Positions 42,126 to 51,725 of a stretch of DNA of 64,000 nt are shown here, in pieces. Under the pieces are notes generated by a model. It saw only the letters and a program-made list of their open reading frames with translations, was not told where the DNA came from and searched no databases. A program made the translations under genes and the position numbers. This DNA is from Lachnospiraceae bacterium (GTDB lineage Bacteria > Bacillota > Clostridia > Lachnospirales > Lachnospiraceae). The stretch spans positions 62,001-126,000 of the forward strand of contig SFEV01000002.1 of the NCBI GenBank assembly GCA_004557975.1, written 5' to 3'. Position 1 is the stretch's first letter. Every line of letters starts with the position of its first letter.

Positions 42126-43010
42126 TTATCGTTTTACTTCCACATTTTCCTGTTCTTCGTAATACCGTACAACTGCACCATGGTCACATCTGCCCATGCC
42201 TTCTTCCTGCAGATGCTTCATCATATCAAGTACTTTTTCTGCCATCGGAATCTCCATTCCAACTGCTTTCGCTGCATTTACGGCATTATTCAGGTCCTTA
42301 ATGTGAAGTTCAATACGGAATCCCGGATTAAAATTGCGATCAAGCATCATGGGAGCCTTTGCATCCATAACCGTACTTCCAGCCAGGCCACCACGGATTG
42401 CCTTATATACATTTTCCGGATTTACGCCGGATTTTGTAGCGAGCACCATTGCTTCCGACAACGCCGCAATATTTACAGCCACGATGATCTGATTTGCCAG
42501 CTTTGTCATATTACCACTGCCAATAGGTCCTACAAGCGTAACATCTCTGCCCATTTTTTCCAGCATCGGCTTCACTTTCTCAAAGACTTCTTCCTTGCCG
42601 CCACACATAAAGGACACAGTACCATCAATGGCTTTCGGTTCTCCGCCGCTGACCGGCGCGTCGATCATCTCACCGCCTGCAGCTGCAACAGCCTTTTCCA
42701 GTTCAATGGACACCGTTGGGTCAATGGAACTCATGTCCACAACGACAGCTCCTTTTTTCATACTTTCCAGCACGCCATCTTTCTCAAGAAGCGCCGTCTT
42801 TACATGAGGTGAATTTGGTAGCATGGTAAAAATGACATCCGCATCTTCAGCTGCTTCTTTTGCGCTTGCGCATGGCACTGCCCCCATCTGTGCCAGCTCC
42901 TGTATGGACTCTTCATGATGATCATAGACGCACAGCGGATAGCCTGCCTTTACCAGGTTCTTCGCCATCGGCTTACCCATAATTCCCAGTCCAATAAATC
43001 CTGCTTTCAT
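42126..43010 (-). CDS. garR: 2-hydroxy-3-oxopropionate reductase / 3-hydroxyisobutyrate dehydrogenase family
   Basis: A 294-residue beta-hydroxyacid dehydrogenase. It starts MKAGFIGLGIMGKPMAKNLV (NAD(P)-binding GLGIMG), followed by the substrate signature VDAPVSGGEP-like MIDAPVSGGEPKAIDGTVSF and the catalytic Lys in GSGNMTKLANQIIVAVNIAA. This set fits tartronate semialdehyde reductase (GarR) best, with 3-hydroxyisobutyrate or related acids as alternatives. It follows the transketolase genes by 21 bp. The symbol is a best guess. Confidence 0.85.
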   Translation of the reverse strand: MKAGFIGLGIMGKPMAKNLVKAGYPLCVYDHHEESIQELAQMGAVPCASAKEAAEDADVIFTMLPNSPHVKTALLEKDGVLESMKKGAVVVDMSSIDPTVSIELEKAVAAAGGEMIDAPVSGGEPKAIDGTVSFMCGGKEEVFEKVKPMLEKMGRDVTLVGPIGSGNMTKLANQIIVAVNIAALSEAMVLATKSGVNPENVYKAIRGGLAGSTVMDAKAPMMLDRNFNPGFRIELHIKDLNNAVNAAKAVGMEIPMAEKVLDMMKHLQEEGMGRCDHGAVVRYYEEQENVEVKR

Positions 43011-43031
43011 TTGCTTTCCTCCCGTATCTTA

Positions 43032-43964
43032 TCAATGCCCTGCAAGTTTCTCAATTTTTGCCTGAATACTCTTTGCATCCAGTCCATAATATTCCAGAAG
43101 TTCTGCATGAGATGATCCGGACTGTCCGAATACATCCATAACCGCGATACTCTCAATCGGAAGTGCACTGCCTCGCAGAATATAGCTGATCAGCATGTTC
43201 AGGCCTCCGCGAATATTGCTCTCCTCGCATACAACTACGCCTTTCTTTCCCTCTGCCAGCTTCCGGACTGCATCCTCATTCAGAGGCTTGATAGTCGGAA
43301 TGTGAACGACACTGGCGCTGATTCCCTTCTCCTGCGCTCTCTCTGCAGCTTCAAGTGCCGCATGTGCCATAATTCCGTGAGTATAGATTACCACATCCGT
43401 GCCTTTCCTGAGCACCACCGGTTCCCCGACTTTGTATTCTACATCAGCCGGGAAAATATCCTCCAGGTCATTTCTGCAAAGACGAATATAGCACGGCCCG
43501 TCGATCTCCACTGCAGCCTCAACTGCTTTCTTTACTTCAATTCCGTCACACGGTGTAAATACCGTCATGTTGGGAATCGCACTCATGATTGCAACATCAT
43601 CAATGGACTGATGGGTTGCGCCGTCACCGAAATCAGACATTCCAGAGCTGGAACCCACAATTTTCACATTGAGATTTGCTGTTGCAATACTCTGGCGAAT
43701 CTGATCGTATGCTCTGCCGGTTGCAAATACCGCGAACGTATTTGTAAATGGAATCTTCCCTGCAAGGGCAAGTCCACCTGCAAAACTGGTCATATTCTGC
43801 TCTGCAATTCCCATCTCGAAATAGCGCTCCGGAAACTCAGCCTCAAACATACAGCTCATGGTTGATTTCCCGAGATCAGCCTCCAGAACAACAATATTCG
43901 GATTACTCTTTCCCAGTTCCACAAGAGTTTTTCCGTATTCTTTTCTCTGATTATGCATACTCAT
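43032..43964 (-). CDS. Transketolase, C-terminal subunit
   Basis: A 310-residue subunit with the pyrimidine-binding and C-terminal domains of transketolase: ERYFEMGIAEQNMTSFAGGL contains the catalytic Glu that contacts thiamine pyrophosphate, and SDFGDGATHQSIDDVAIMSA is also diagnostic. The C-terminal domain shows VVVCEESNIRGGLNMLISY. The start ATG at 43964 lies one base after the TGA of the N-terminal subunit gene, with GGAGGAG ahead. Split transketolases are common in Firmicutes carbohydrate operons. Confidence 0.92.
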   Translation of the reverse strand: MSMHNQRKEYGKTLVELGKSNPNIVVLEADLGKSTMSCMFEAEFPERYFEMGIAEQNMTSFAGGLALAGKIPFTNTFAVFATGRAYDQIRQSIATANLNVKIVGSSSGMSDFGDGATHQSIDDVAIMSAIPNMTVFTPCDGIEVKKAVEAAVEIDGPCYIRLCRNDLEDIFPADVEYKVGEPVVLRKGTDVVIYTHGIMAHAALEAAERAQEKGISASVVHIPTIKPLNEDAVRKLAEGKKGVVVCEESNIRGGLNMLISYILRGSALPIESIAVMDVFGQSGSSHAELLEYYGLDAKSIQAKIEKLAGH

Positions 43965-43965
43965 C

Positions 43966-44796
43966 TCACGCCTCCTCCAGCACTTTTAATGCTTCCTGAT
44001 ACTGTTCTTCGGTCAGCGTTCCGTTATGGAAGGATGCCACACCCTCTGCAAACGGGATTCCTTTTCCTTTTACGGTATCTGCTATAATGCAGACTGGTTT
44101 GCTCTTTACACAATCTGCTGTGTCAAAAGCCTCCGCAATAGCATCAAGGTCATGGCCGTCGATCACAAGAACCTCAAATCCGAATGCTCTCATTTTCTCC
44201 TCCAGATGACCGATTTCGAAACGATCCTTCGTTCTTCCGGTTGCCTGCAGTCCGTTGCGGTCAATGATTACACGAAGATTATCCAGCTTAAAGTTTGCGG
44301 CTGCCATAAATGCTTCCCACAATTGTCCTTCAGCAAGCTCACCGTCACCGACTGTCACATATACTTTGCTGTCCAGACCGTCAAGCTTCAAACCGGCTGC
44401 CAGACCGGCTGCCAAAGAAACACCCTGCCCCAGAGATCCTGTATTCGCCTCAATTCCGACCAGTTTTCTCATATCCGGATGTCCCTGCAGATGACTGCCC
44501 AGCTTTTTCAGTGTATGAATAGAAGATTCCTTATCAAAATATCCGCACTCCATCAATGCCGCATACTGTACGATTGCCGCATGCCCTTTGCTGAGAATAA
44601 AACGGTCTCTGTCCCGCATCTTCGGATTTTTCGGATCATGCTTCATTTTATGAAAATAGAGCACTGCCGTAATATCTGCCAATGAGCAGGAGCCGCCCAG
44701 ATGTCCGGCTTTACCCACGCCGATCATAGTCACAATATCTTTTCTGATTTCCAGTGCGCGCTCTGCGAGCATCTGTTTTTCTTTCTTCTCTAACAT
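43966..44796 (-). CDS. Transketolase, N-terminal subunit
   Basis: A 276-residue subunit binding thiamine pyrophosphate and magnesium: GKAGHLGGSCSLADITAVLY, ILSKGHAAIVQYAAL, and the TPP motif VGDGELAEGQLWEAFMAAAN ending in NLRVIIDRNGLQATG. It pairs with the next gene. The ATG at 44796 follows GGAGGGAGC; a GTG at 44811 would include the ribosome site. It is 18 bp from the racemase-like gene upstream. It moves two-carbon units in pentose phosphate metabolism, perhaps specialised for the sugar released by this operon. Confidence 0.92.
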   Translation of the reverse strand: MLEKKEKQMLAERALEIRKDIVTMIGVGKAGHLGGSCSLADITAVLYFHKMKHDPKNPKMRDRDRFILSKGHAAIVQYAALMECGYFDKESSIHTLKKLGSHLQGHPDMRKLVGIEANTGSLGQGVSLAAGLAAGLKLDGLDSKVYVTVGDGELAEGQLWEAFMAAANFKLDNLRVIIDRNGLQATGRTKDRFEIGHLEEKMRAFGFEVLVIDGHDLDAIAEAFDTADCVKSKPVCIIADTVKGKGIPFAEGVASFHNGTLTEEQYQEALKVLEEA

Positions 44797-44814
44797 TCCT
44801 GCTCCCTCCACGTC

Positions 44815-45492
44815 TTACATGTTTTCCAGCATCTCGCGCACCCGGAGGAATCCGGTCTCTCCACTGTTGTATACCGGCACTTTTGTCTCCTTCAGATACG
44901 GTGCAAGTGCAGACATGGAAAGCTGTGCCATCACGATGCAGTCTACCTCATCCGACAGTTTGTCAATTGCATCCACAAGAATCTCATTGTGTTTCTCAAT
45001 ATTGCCCTTTGAATATTCCTCAAACGCTTCGCTGCACAGTACCGTCTTTCGCTCAATCTCCACTCCTGCCTCCGCTGCTGCAATGTCCAGCAGACGTTCG
45101 GAGGACGGAACCGTAGTTGCCAGCGTTGCCAGCAGTCCGATCTTTTTGCCGGTGCGTACTGCCTTTTCCATCATCGGACGGTCAATCTGAGCAATTGGGG
45201 TATTTACAAGAGGGCGTCCAAGCTCTGCTGCATAGTTAAATGTAGAGCACGCAAGGAGGATCAGATCTACATTTGCCTCCTCCAGATTATGTGCGTATTC
45301 CGCAAATTTGAAATAATTCACCTTCGGAATTACTCCTGCGCCTGCTGCGATATTGTCTCTCTGAATCGTATCATCGCAGAGATGCATAATCTGTACCTCC
45401 GGAATATACTGTGCAATGTATGGCTCCATTGCCTTAATGGTTATGTGAGATGCATGAATAATACCAAGTGTTTTACTGCTTAAATCTTTCAT
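44815..45492 (-). CDS. Asp/Glu/hydantoin racemase-like protein
   Basis: A 225-residue protein of the aspartate/glutamate racemase superfamily. Two conserved Cys sites expected for the cofactor-free mechanism are visible: LILLACSTFNYAAELGRPLV near residue 80 and DEVDCIVMAQLSMSALAPY near 185; the second Cys falls earlier than usual (DCIVMAQ where many have LGCT), so racemase activity is doubtful. ATG at 45492 follows AGAGGAGAGG. It is the first gene after the terminator at 45554 and is followed closely by the transketolase genes. Substrate unknown. Confidence 0.78.
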   Translation of the reverse strand: MKDLSSKTLGIIHASHITIKAMEPYIAQYIPEVQIMHLCDDTIQRDNIAAGAGVIPKVNYFKFAEYAHNLEEANVDLILLACSTFNYAAELGRPLVNTPIAQIDRPMMEKAVRTGKKIGLLATLATTVPSSERLLDIAAAEAGVEIERKTVLCSEAFEEYSKGNIEKHNEILVDAIDKLSDEVDCIVMAQLSMSALAPYLKETKVPVYNSGETGFLRVREMLENM

Positions 45493-45553
45493 TCTGATCC
45501 TCTCCTCTCTGCGCACCTGTGTGCCTGTACTTCCTTAATTATTTTAATTTAAT

Positions 45554-45580
45554 GCCGGGAGCAGCGTATCCTGCTCCCGC
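45554..45580 (-). terminator. Terminator after the GH39 gene
   Basis: CGGGAGCAG and CTGCTCCCG form a 9-bp stem with a short loop and an AU-rich tail on the minus strand. It may let part of the transcription pass into the racemase-transketolase genes. Confidence 0.72.
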
Positions 45581-45615
45581 ATCATTTACCTGCTTCAAAA
45601 ATATCCCTTCCAGAA

Positions 45616-47274
45616 TCAGCGAATTACAAGATATGATACACCGTGTGCCGGAAGTGTAAACTTCAGCTCAGCCTTTCCATCCTTGACTGCGACAGTACGA
45701 TCCTCTTCATACTTCTCGAGGCCGTCTCTTGCCTTGATCGCATCATACTGCTCTCCCTTCGGGAACAGCGGCTTCCCCTGACGTACCCACTCTGCATACG
45801 GATTGGAATGCTCCGCATCGATTCTGTAATGTGTTACTGTTGCCTCGGTGGAGCCAAGACCATCCACCGTCACTGTGATTTCATGGTCATCCTGCTTATC
45901 GCGGTCATTATTGTGACTGTAAATCACAATCTGAGTCTCGTTGTTCTTTCCTCTGACAGCAAATCCGGACACATCTGTCTCTTCACCTTCTCCAGTATAG
46001 CGGCTGTGATCTTTTTTACCGATATCCGGCTCTGTCAGGAAGTCCAGTTTCTCCGCTCCGTCACTTGTGAAGGTCAGCTTCTCATTACCGAGAGAACCAT
46101 ATATCTTAAACATGTTGAAGACTGCTTTGTCAATTCCCTGCGTTGTAAAGGTACGTGTTCCTTCAAAGCAGCGCTCACCCGGGAACATGAACGCCCACGC
46201 CAGAGGACGAACCTTGATTCCGTAACGCTCACAGAGCTGGTCAATCTTTTCATAGGTGGATGCCACATATGTTGCATAATACTCTGTATTTCTGAAAATC
46301 ATGTTAGCATTATCGTAAATGCCTCCTGCTGCCCAGCCGTCCGGATCTGCTTCGGAGAGTACAACCTCACGATCCTGATATCCATATTCCACAATCGCAT
46401 CCAGTCCCAGCTTCACCTGATGTACCAGGCTCTCAACAGACGGAACTGCTTTCGGCGCATGCATCTCAAACGGGAATCCTCCGCCTTTTACATGGAAAGT
46501 AATGAAATCAAGTCTTGTTCCCTTTTCCTGTGTACAGTAATTTGTTCCTTCTTTGCAGTGCTCCAGGAAGAAACGGAAAAACTTCTGTGCTCTTCCTCCC
46601 TCAAAAATTCCGGTTACGGCCGGTCCGGAAAGCCGAAGCTCGGGCAATGCCTCATGTGCTGCATGTTCTGTATAGTCAAACAACTTGCAGTATTCTGCGG
46701 CTGTACCGCTCCAGTAGAAGATATCCGGTTCATTCCACAGCTCAAAATACCATGTTTTCACCTCGTCCGCACCGTATTTCTCCACCAGATGCGAAACCAG
46801 CACTCCGATAAAATCATGCCATTTGCCATAATCCTTCGGCGGACATGTCCATCCAGTCTCTTTGTACTGGTTGTATCTGTCCCAGTTTCCTTCCACTGGT
46901 CTCAGATAAGAAGTATCAACAAGATCCATCGGCATAAAGCCAAGCTCTACAAACGGTTTGTTTCCTGTGCTGATAAAGGAGTCAATAATCTTATCATAGT
47001 AAGTAAAATCATAAACTGCTTCCCCATTCTCATTTTCCCAGTAAATATTTGTAGATCCGAACTTATAGGTGCCATGACAATTACCGGTACAGAACATAAA
47101 ATGCGTTCTGAAATAATACGGGGCGTCATCCAGTGCCGCAAATTTATTCAGCAGTTCGATTCCTTCCGGAATGTAGGAGTAATTGCACTCATCATATCCG
47201 ATGTAGCGCCACAGGTGCTCCTGCACCCCTGTTGTTTTTGATGCATCCACATTAATGTTTACCTGACTGCTCAT
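45616..47274 (-). CDS. Glycoside hydrolase family 39 (beta-xylosidase/alpha-L-iduronidase-like)
   Basis: A 552-residue GH39-type enzyme. It shows a clan A barrel with the acid/base Glu in WYFELWNEPDIFYW (about residue 190) and a probable nucleophile Glu in REVVLSEADPDGW (about 300). C-terminal strands form a beta-sandwich ending HGVSYLVIR, as in family members. No signal peptide is present, so it should act on imported oligosaccharides. ATG at 47274 follows GGAGG; a TTG at 47289 would overlap the site. It is the last gene of the opp-like operon, implying that this family 5 transporter carries oligosaccharides rather than peptides. Confidence 0.86.
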   Translation of the reverse strand: MSSQVNINVDASKTTGVQEHLWRYIGYDECNYSYIPEGIELLNKFAALDDAPYYFRTHFMFCTGNCHGTYKFGSTNIYWENENGEAVYDFTYYDKIIDSFISTGNKPFVELGFMPMDLVDTSYLRPVEGNWDRYNQYKETGWTCPPKDYGKWHDFIGVLVSHLVEKYGADEVKTWYFELWNEPDIFYWSGTAAEYCKLFDYTEHAAHEALPELRLSGPAVTGIFEGGRAQKFFRFFLEHCKEGTNYCTQEKGTRLDFITFHVKGGGFPFEMHAPKAVPSVESLVHQVKLGLDAIVEYGYQDREVVLSEADPDGWAAGGIYDNANMIFRNTEYYATYVASTYEKIDQLCERYGIKVRPLAWAFMFPGERCFEGTRTFTTQGIDKAVFNMFKIYGSLGNEKLTFTSDGAEKLDFLTEPDIGKKDHSRYTGEGEETDVSGFAVRGKNNETQIVIYSHNNDRDKQDDHEITVTVDGLGSTEATVTHYRIDAEHSNPYAEWVRQGKPLFPKGEQYDAIKARDGLEKYEEDRTVAVKDGKAELKFTLPAHGVSYLVIR

Positions 47275-47293
47275 TTTCTCTTCCTCCAATGCC

Positions 47294-48343
47294 TTAGTTT
47301 CTTTTCTTTACCTTCAGCTCTCCGATTCCATCAAGCTTAAGCTTTTCAGCAAAATGACACGATACAAAATGACCATTTCCCACCTCTTTCAGGGAAGGAC
47401 ATTCCTGTTTGCAGCGCTCCTGCGCATATTTACACCGCGGATGGAAACAGCAGCCTGATGGAAGATTTTCTGCATTTCCCACTTCTCCCGGCAGCATAAT
47501 ACGCTCATTCTTTACTGTGGGATCCGCCACCGGAATTGCTGACATCAGCGCCTCTGTATATGGATGAAGCGGATGATAAAACAACTCCTCCGTCTCCGCC
47601 AGCTCCACAACTCTTCCCAGGTACATAACACATACCCGGTCGGAAATATGTTCTACCACACTTAAATTATGTGCAATAAACATATAAGTCAGATCACACT
47701 CTTCTTTCAGTTCCTGAAGAAGATTCAAAATCTGTGCCTGGATAGAAACATCCAGTGCAGATACTGCCTCATCGGCAACAATAAATTTCGGACCACAGGC
47801 AAGGGCTCTGGCAATACCAATTCTCTGGCGCTGTCCTCCGCTGAACGCATGCGGATAACGGTTCAGATGCTTGATCTCCAGACCGACCTTTCCAATCAGA
47901 TATTTGACGCGGTCGGTAATCTCCGCTTCTGTATATCCGCCTGCAAGCCGCATGGGTTCTGCTACAATATCAAGAATTGTCATTCTGGGATTCAGCGACG
48001 TATACGGATTCTGAAAAATCATCTGGATATCTCTGCGCATCTTCCGCATTTCTTTTTTGTTCAGTGATGTAAAGTCAATCTCTTTATCATCAAAATTAAA
48101 CTTAATCGTACCCTCTGTGGGTTCAATAATTCTTAAAATAGTTCTTCCAAGAGTCGTCTTTCCGCAACCGGACTCTCCTACCACTCCAAGTACTTCATTT
48201 TTGTTAATTTTCAGTGTTATGTCGTCCACTGCTTTCACAAGGCCGATCTGCTTTTTCGCGATGCCGGCTTCAATCGGATAATATTTTTTCAATCCGGTAA
48301 TCTCCAGCAGTGGCTTCTGTTTTTTCGTCACGTTCTCCGGCAT
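47294..48343 (-). CDS. Oligopeptide/oligosaccharide ABC transporter ATPase (OppF-like)
   Basis: A 349-residue ATPase. Walker A is GVVGESGCGKTTLGRTILRI, the ABC signature FSGGQRQRIGIARALACGPK, and Walker B FIVADEAVSALDVSIQAQIL. The C-terminal extension has the Cys cluster GCCFHPRCKYAQERCKQECP typical of the OppD/OppF group and associated with an iron-sulfur site in some members. It partners the OppD-like ATPase at 48432-49433 with an 88-bp spacer containing a short imperfect duplication. Confidence 0.93.
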   Translation of the reverse strand: MPENVTKKQKPLLEITGLKKYYPIEAGIAKKQIGLVKAVDDITLKINKNEVLGVVGESGCGKTTLGRTILRIIEPTEGTIKFNFDDKEIDFTSLNKKEMRKMRRDIQMIFQNPYTSLNPRMTILDIVAEPMRLAGGYTEAEITDRVKYLIGKVGLEIKHLNRYPHAFSGGQRQRIGIARALACGPKFIVADEAVSALDVSIQAQILNLLQELKEECDLTYMFIAHNLSVVEHISDRVCVMYLGRVVELAETEELFYHPLHPYTEALMSAIPVADPTVKNERIMLPGEVGNAENLPSGCCFHPRCKYAQERCKQECPSLKEVGNGHFVSCHFAEKLKLDGIGELKVKKRN

Positions 48344-48431
48344 TTTCTTCTCCCTTCCGCCGCACCTCCTGATCGGGGCGGCCTCATCCCTGCCTCCGCA
48401 ATCTGTAATCGGAGCAACTTCATCCCTGTAC

Positions 48432-49433
48432 TCATCGCTGCATTGCCCGATGATGGAAACATCTCACAAAATGCTCCGGCTCCACCTCCACCAGCGGCGG
48501 TATGCTTTTATTGCATTCCTCAGAGCGTTCCAGACATCTGGAACAGAATCCACATTCTTCAGGCGGATCCAGAGGAACAGGTACATTTCCTTCGATTGCC
48601 TGCAGTTTTTCATTCGACTTCTGTCCGAGCACTGGCATGGAGTTCAGCAGACCTTTTGTATATGGGTGAATCGGGTTCTTGAAAATTGCCTGTACACTGC
48701 CGCTCTCGACCACGCGTCCGAGATACATAACGGCAATTGTATCTGCCATCTCTGCTATCACACCCATGTCATGGGTGATGTAGATGATTGACATGTTATA
48801 TTCTTTTTGAAAGTGTTTCATCAGATCGGTGATCTGAGCCTGAACTGTCACATCCAGCGCAGTGGTCGGCTCATCTGCGATCAGGATTTTCGGTCGATTG
48901 ACCATCGCCAGCGCAATCATCGCTCTCTGACACTGGCCACCTGACATCTGATGCGGATAGGATTTGAACTTCTGCTCCGGATTCGGCATACCGACAGCCT
49001 TCAGCATTTCCATACACATCTCTTTTGCAGCTTTTTTATCCTTTTTCTTCTGATGGGTCATGACAGTTTCCATCATCTGAGCTCCGATTGTATACACTGG
49101 TGACAGGCTTGCCATCGGCTCCTGGAATACCATGGAAATATCCTTACCGCGCAGTCTGCGCATCTCTTTGCTGTCGGCTCCGTAGGACACCAGATCAATC
49201 GGACCGGAACCATCATCATACAAAATCTGTCCTCCCAGTACTTTGCCTGGATTCTGCACTGTGCGCAGAATGGAATGTGCCGTCACACTCTTGCCGCATC
49301 CGGACTCTCCAATAATACCGATCGTCTCATTTCTTTTCAGATGAAATGTTACATCATCCACAGCTTTCAGCGTACCGGTATCCAGTTTGAAATAGGTCTT
49401 CAGATGATTGACCTGCAAAATATAATCGTTCAT
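48432..49433 (-). CDS. Oligopeptide/oligosaccharide ABC transporter ATPase (OppD-like)
   Basis: A 333-residue ATPase. Walker A GIIGESGCGKSVTAHSILRT, signature MSGGQCQRAMIALAMVNRPK (Cys in place of Gln/Arg seen in many homologues), Walker B ILIADEPTTALDVTVQAQIT, and the OppD-type C-terminal Cys cluster ECGFCSRCLERSEECNKSIP. It drives the transporter formed by the two permeases encoded upstream. Spacing to oppC is 17 bp. Confidence 0.93.
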   Translation of the reverse strand: MNDYILQVNHLKTYFKLDTGTLKAVDDVTFHLKRNETIGIIGESGCGKSVTAHSILRTVQNPGKVLGGQILYDDGSGPIDLVSYGADSKEMRRLRGKDISMVFQEPMASLSPVYTIGAQMMETVMTHQKKKDKKAAKEMCMEMLKAVGMPNPEQKFKSYPHQMSGGQCQRAMIALAMVNRPKILIADEPTTALDVTVQAQITDLMKHFQKEYNMSIIYITHDMGVIAEMADTIAVMYLGRVVESGSVQAIFKNPIHPYTKGLLNSMPVLGQKSNEKLQAIEGNVPVPLDPPEECGFCSRCLERSEECNKSIPPLVEVEPEHFVRCFHHRAMQR

Positions 49434-49450
49434 ACTTTACCTGTCCTTTC

Positions 49451-50575
49451 CTACTTGTACGGATCCGCCGCATCTCTGAGTCCGTCACCGACGAAGTTAA
49501 ACGCCAGCACAGCAACAACCACAAAGACACCCGGAATCATCAGCCATGGGTACATGGAAATCGTATTGATGCTCTGTGCATCCTGAAGCAGCACACCGAG
49601 ACTTACGATCGGGGCTGTCAGACCAATTCCCAGGAAACTCAGTGACGTTTCCGACAAAATCATATTTGGAATTGCCAGCGTCACATTTACAATCAGATAA
49701 CTGCTGAAAGACGGAAGAAGATGGCGCATAATAATATACCGGTCAGACGCACCGGAAACCCTCGCAGCAATGACAAAATCCTCATTGCGCAGTTCCAGCA
49801 GTTTTCCTCGAACTACTCTGGCCAGCGAAGTCCAGCTGATCAGAGAAAGAATAATCGTAATCGCAAAATACGTCTTCAGTGAAGACCAGTTGGAAGGAAA
49901 AGCTGCCGCAAGTGCCATCCACAGCGGGATGCTGGGCATGGACATCAGGAATTCAATAATTCGCTGAATAACCGTATCGATTTTTCCTCCGTAATATCCC
50001 GAAATACCTCCGAACAGACATCCGAGAATGAAAGTGAAGAATACACCCACAAGACCTGTACTCAGTGAAATTCTGAGGGCACTCAGCACCCTGGAATAAA
50101 GGCAGCGGCCTGATGAATCCGTTCCAAAGGGGAAGAATACATCCGACTCCGGCGTTCCGAAGAAGTGAATATCACCCGGAATAATGCCGAGAAGCTTGTA
50201 GGAATCTCCGTGATAGAAAAAGCTCAGCTTATGCTTAACACTTGTATCATCCACATAGTATTTTTTCCATGTTACCGGGTCTTCCTCCTGTTTTTTGCCG
50301 TATACAAAAGGCTGCAGGGAGAATTTTCCATTCTCATCCACAAAGTGAATCGCAGTCGGCGGCATACTGATCGCCGATGTGCTACGTTTCGCAATATCCT
50401 GCGTTGCAAAAAACTCACTGAAAATACCGAGGATGTACAATATTATCAGAATAACAAGACCTGTCATTGCCAGCTTGTGTTTTTTAAATTTTCTGATTAT
50501 CAGCTGCCATTGTGTCTCCATGTACATTGCTTCTTCCATGGAAACCGCAGCTTTTTTCTTTTTACCGAACGCCAT
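49451..50575 (-). CDS. ABC transporter permease (OppC-like)
   Basis: A 374-residue permease. The first part has a cytoplasmic head, one membrane helix (KHKLAMTGLVILIILYILGI) and a long outer loop (about 60-170), then five helices. The EAA-type loop reads EDFVIAARVSGASDRYIIMR near 285, and the conserved LGTDSSGR-like motif is FPFGTDSSGRCLYSRVLSAL. The enlarged outer loop is longer than in peptide OppC proteins. It follows oppB by 17 bp. Confidence 0.92.
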   Translation of the reverse strand: MAFGKKKKAAVSMEEAMYMETQWQLIIRKFKKHKLAMTGLVILIILYILGIFSEFFATQDIAKRSTSAISMPPTAIHFVDENGKFSLQPFVYGKKQEEDPVTWKKYYVDDTSVKHKLSFFYHGDSYKLLGIIPGDIHFFGTPESDVFFPFGTDSSGRCLYSRVLSALRISLSTGLVGVFFTFILGCLFGGISGYYGGKIDTVIQRIIEFLMSMPSIPLWMALAAAFPSNWSSLKTYFAITIILSLISWTSLARVVRGKLLELRNEDFVIAARVSGASDRYIIMRHLLPSFSSYLIVNVTLAIPNMILSETSLSFLGIGLTAPIVSLGVLLQDAQSINTISMYPWLMIPGVFVVVAVLAFNFVGDGLRDAADPYK

Positions 50576-50592
50576 GTGATTTCCTCCCTCTT

Positions 50593-51576
50593 CTACTGTA
50601 ACCGGATTCTCGGATCAACCACCACAAGCAGAATATCCGAGATAAAGGTACCGACGATCGTAATTGCCGTCAGCATCAGAACACTCGCACCTGCTAGATA
50701 CATATCCTGAGAAAGCAGTGCATTGTACAACAGAGAACCGACAGTGGGGATATCAAGTACAATGGCCGTCACCGTCGCACCGGATACAATTCCCGGAAGA
50801 ATACTGCCGATAGAACTGATAATCGGGTTCAGTGCCACGCGCACCGGAAATTTGTAGATCATTTTATTTTCTTTCAAGCCTCTGGCTCTGGCTGCCACCA
50901 CATACGGCTTTTTCAGCTCATCCAGGAGACTCGCTCTTAGTATTCTGATAACATTCGCCATACTCGCAAGGCCGATAACAATGACCGGGATCGGCAGATG
51001 CTTGCACAGATCCCACAGTTTTGCAAGGCTCCAGGGTGCATTCTGAAATTCCGGCGAGAAAAAGCCGCCCACGCTGAGCCCCAGATAGCGGTTGCTGTAA
51101 TACATCAGAATCAATGCCAGGAAAAAACTGGGAGTCGCGAGTCCGATATATCCCAGAATTGAAGCGGCGTAATCTCCGATTGAATACTGGTGCCTTGCAG
51201 AATAAATACCGATCGGAACCGCAAACGCATATGCAAACAGCAGAGTAATCACCGACAGCACAATGGTCATGGGCATTCTGGTCGCAATCAGTGTACCTAC
51301 AGGCTGGTTCCACTGGAAGGACTGTCCAAAATCACCGCGGAACATATTTCTCATCCAGAGAAAATACTGCTGCCACATCGGTTTATCCATTCCGTACTGC
51401 TGCCTCAGGCTGACAATTACAGACTCATCCACGTTTCCCATCTGCTGCTGCAGATTCGCAATATAAGATGTCAGATAATCTCCTGGCGGAAGCTGAATCA
51501 CAACGAATGCGAACACAGACATAATCGCCAGCAAAATGATCATATAAATAAATCTTTTACATATGTATTTTTTCAT
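50593..51576 (-). CDS. ABC transporter permease (OppB-like)
   Basis: A 327-residue permease with six predicted helices. It starts MKKYICKRFIYMIILLAIMS and contains LRQQYGMDKPMWQQYFLWMR and RGDFGQSFQWNQPVGTLIA, usual for OppB/DppB. The EAA-type loop is KPYVVAARARGLKENKMIYK near 225. Its spacing from oppA is 149 bp and holds a long hairpin (51625-51665). Confidence 0.92.
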   Translation of the reverse strand: MKKYICKRFIYMIILLAIMSVFAFVVIQLPPGDYLTSYIANLQQQMGNVDESVIVSLRQQYGMDKPMWQQYFLWMRNMFRGDFGQSFQWNQPVGTLIATRMPMTIVLSVITLLFAYAFAVPIGIYSARHQYSIGDYAASILGYIGLATPSFFLALILMYYSNRYLGLSVGGFFSPEFQNAPWSLAKLWDLCKHLPIPVIVIGLASMANVIRILRASLLDELKKPYVVAARARGLKENKMIYKFPVRVALNPIISSIGSILPGIVSGATVTAIVLDIPTVGSLLYNALLSQDMYLAGASVLMLTAITIVGTFISDILLVVVDPRIRLQ

Positions 51577-51624
51577 TAAGCCATGCCCTCCTTCTCCTCC
51601 AGACAGCGCAGCTGTGCCGGATTC

Positions 51625-51665
51625 CTGACAGGCTGCGGGGCATCATACCCCGCAGTTCCTGTCAG
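51625..51665 (-). repeat. Long hairpin between oppA and oppB
   Basis: CTGACAGG pairs with CCTGTCAG and an inner GCGGGG pairs with CCCCGC. There is no U-run, so it may act as an mRNA-stabilising or processing structure that favours the binding protein. Confidence 0.6.
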
Positions 51666-51725
51666 ATAACAGTCAGACTGTCATCTCTGTCCGCTTTACA
51701 GCCATGATATCGCTCTGTTCCTAAA

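Noticed and set aside
45643..47241. 532-codon open frame on the plus strand
   Set aside because: Antisense to the GH39 gene; no domain, no promoter and unusual Cys/Ile-rich composition.
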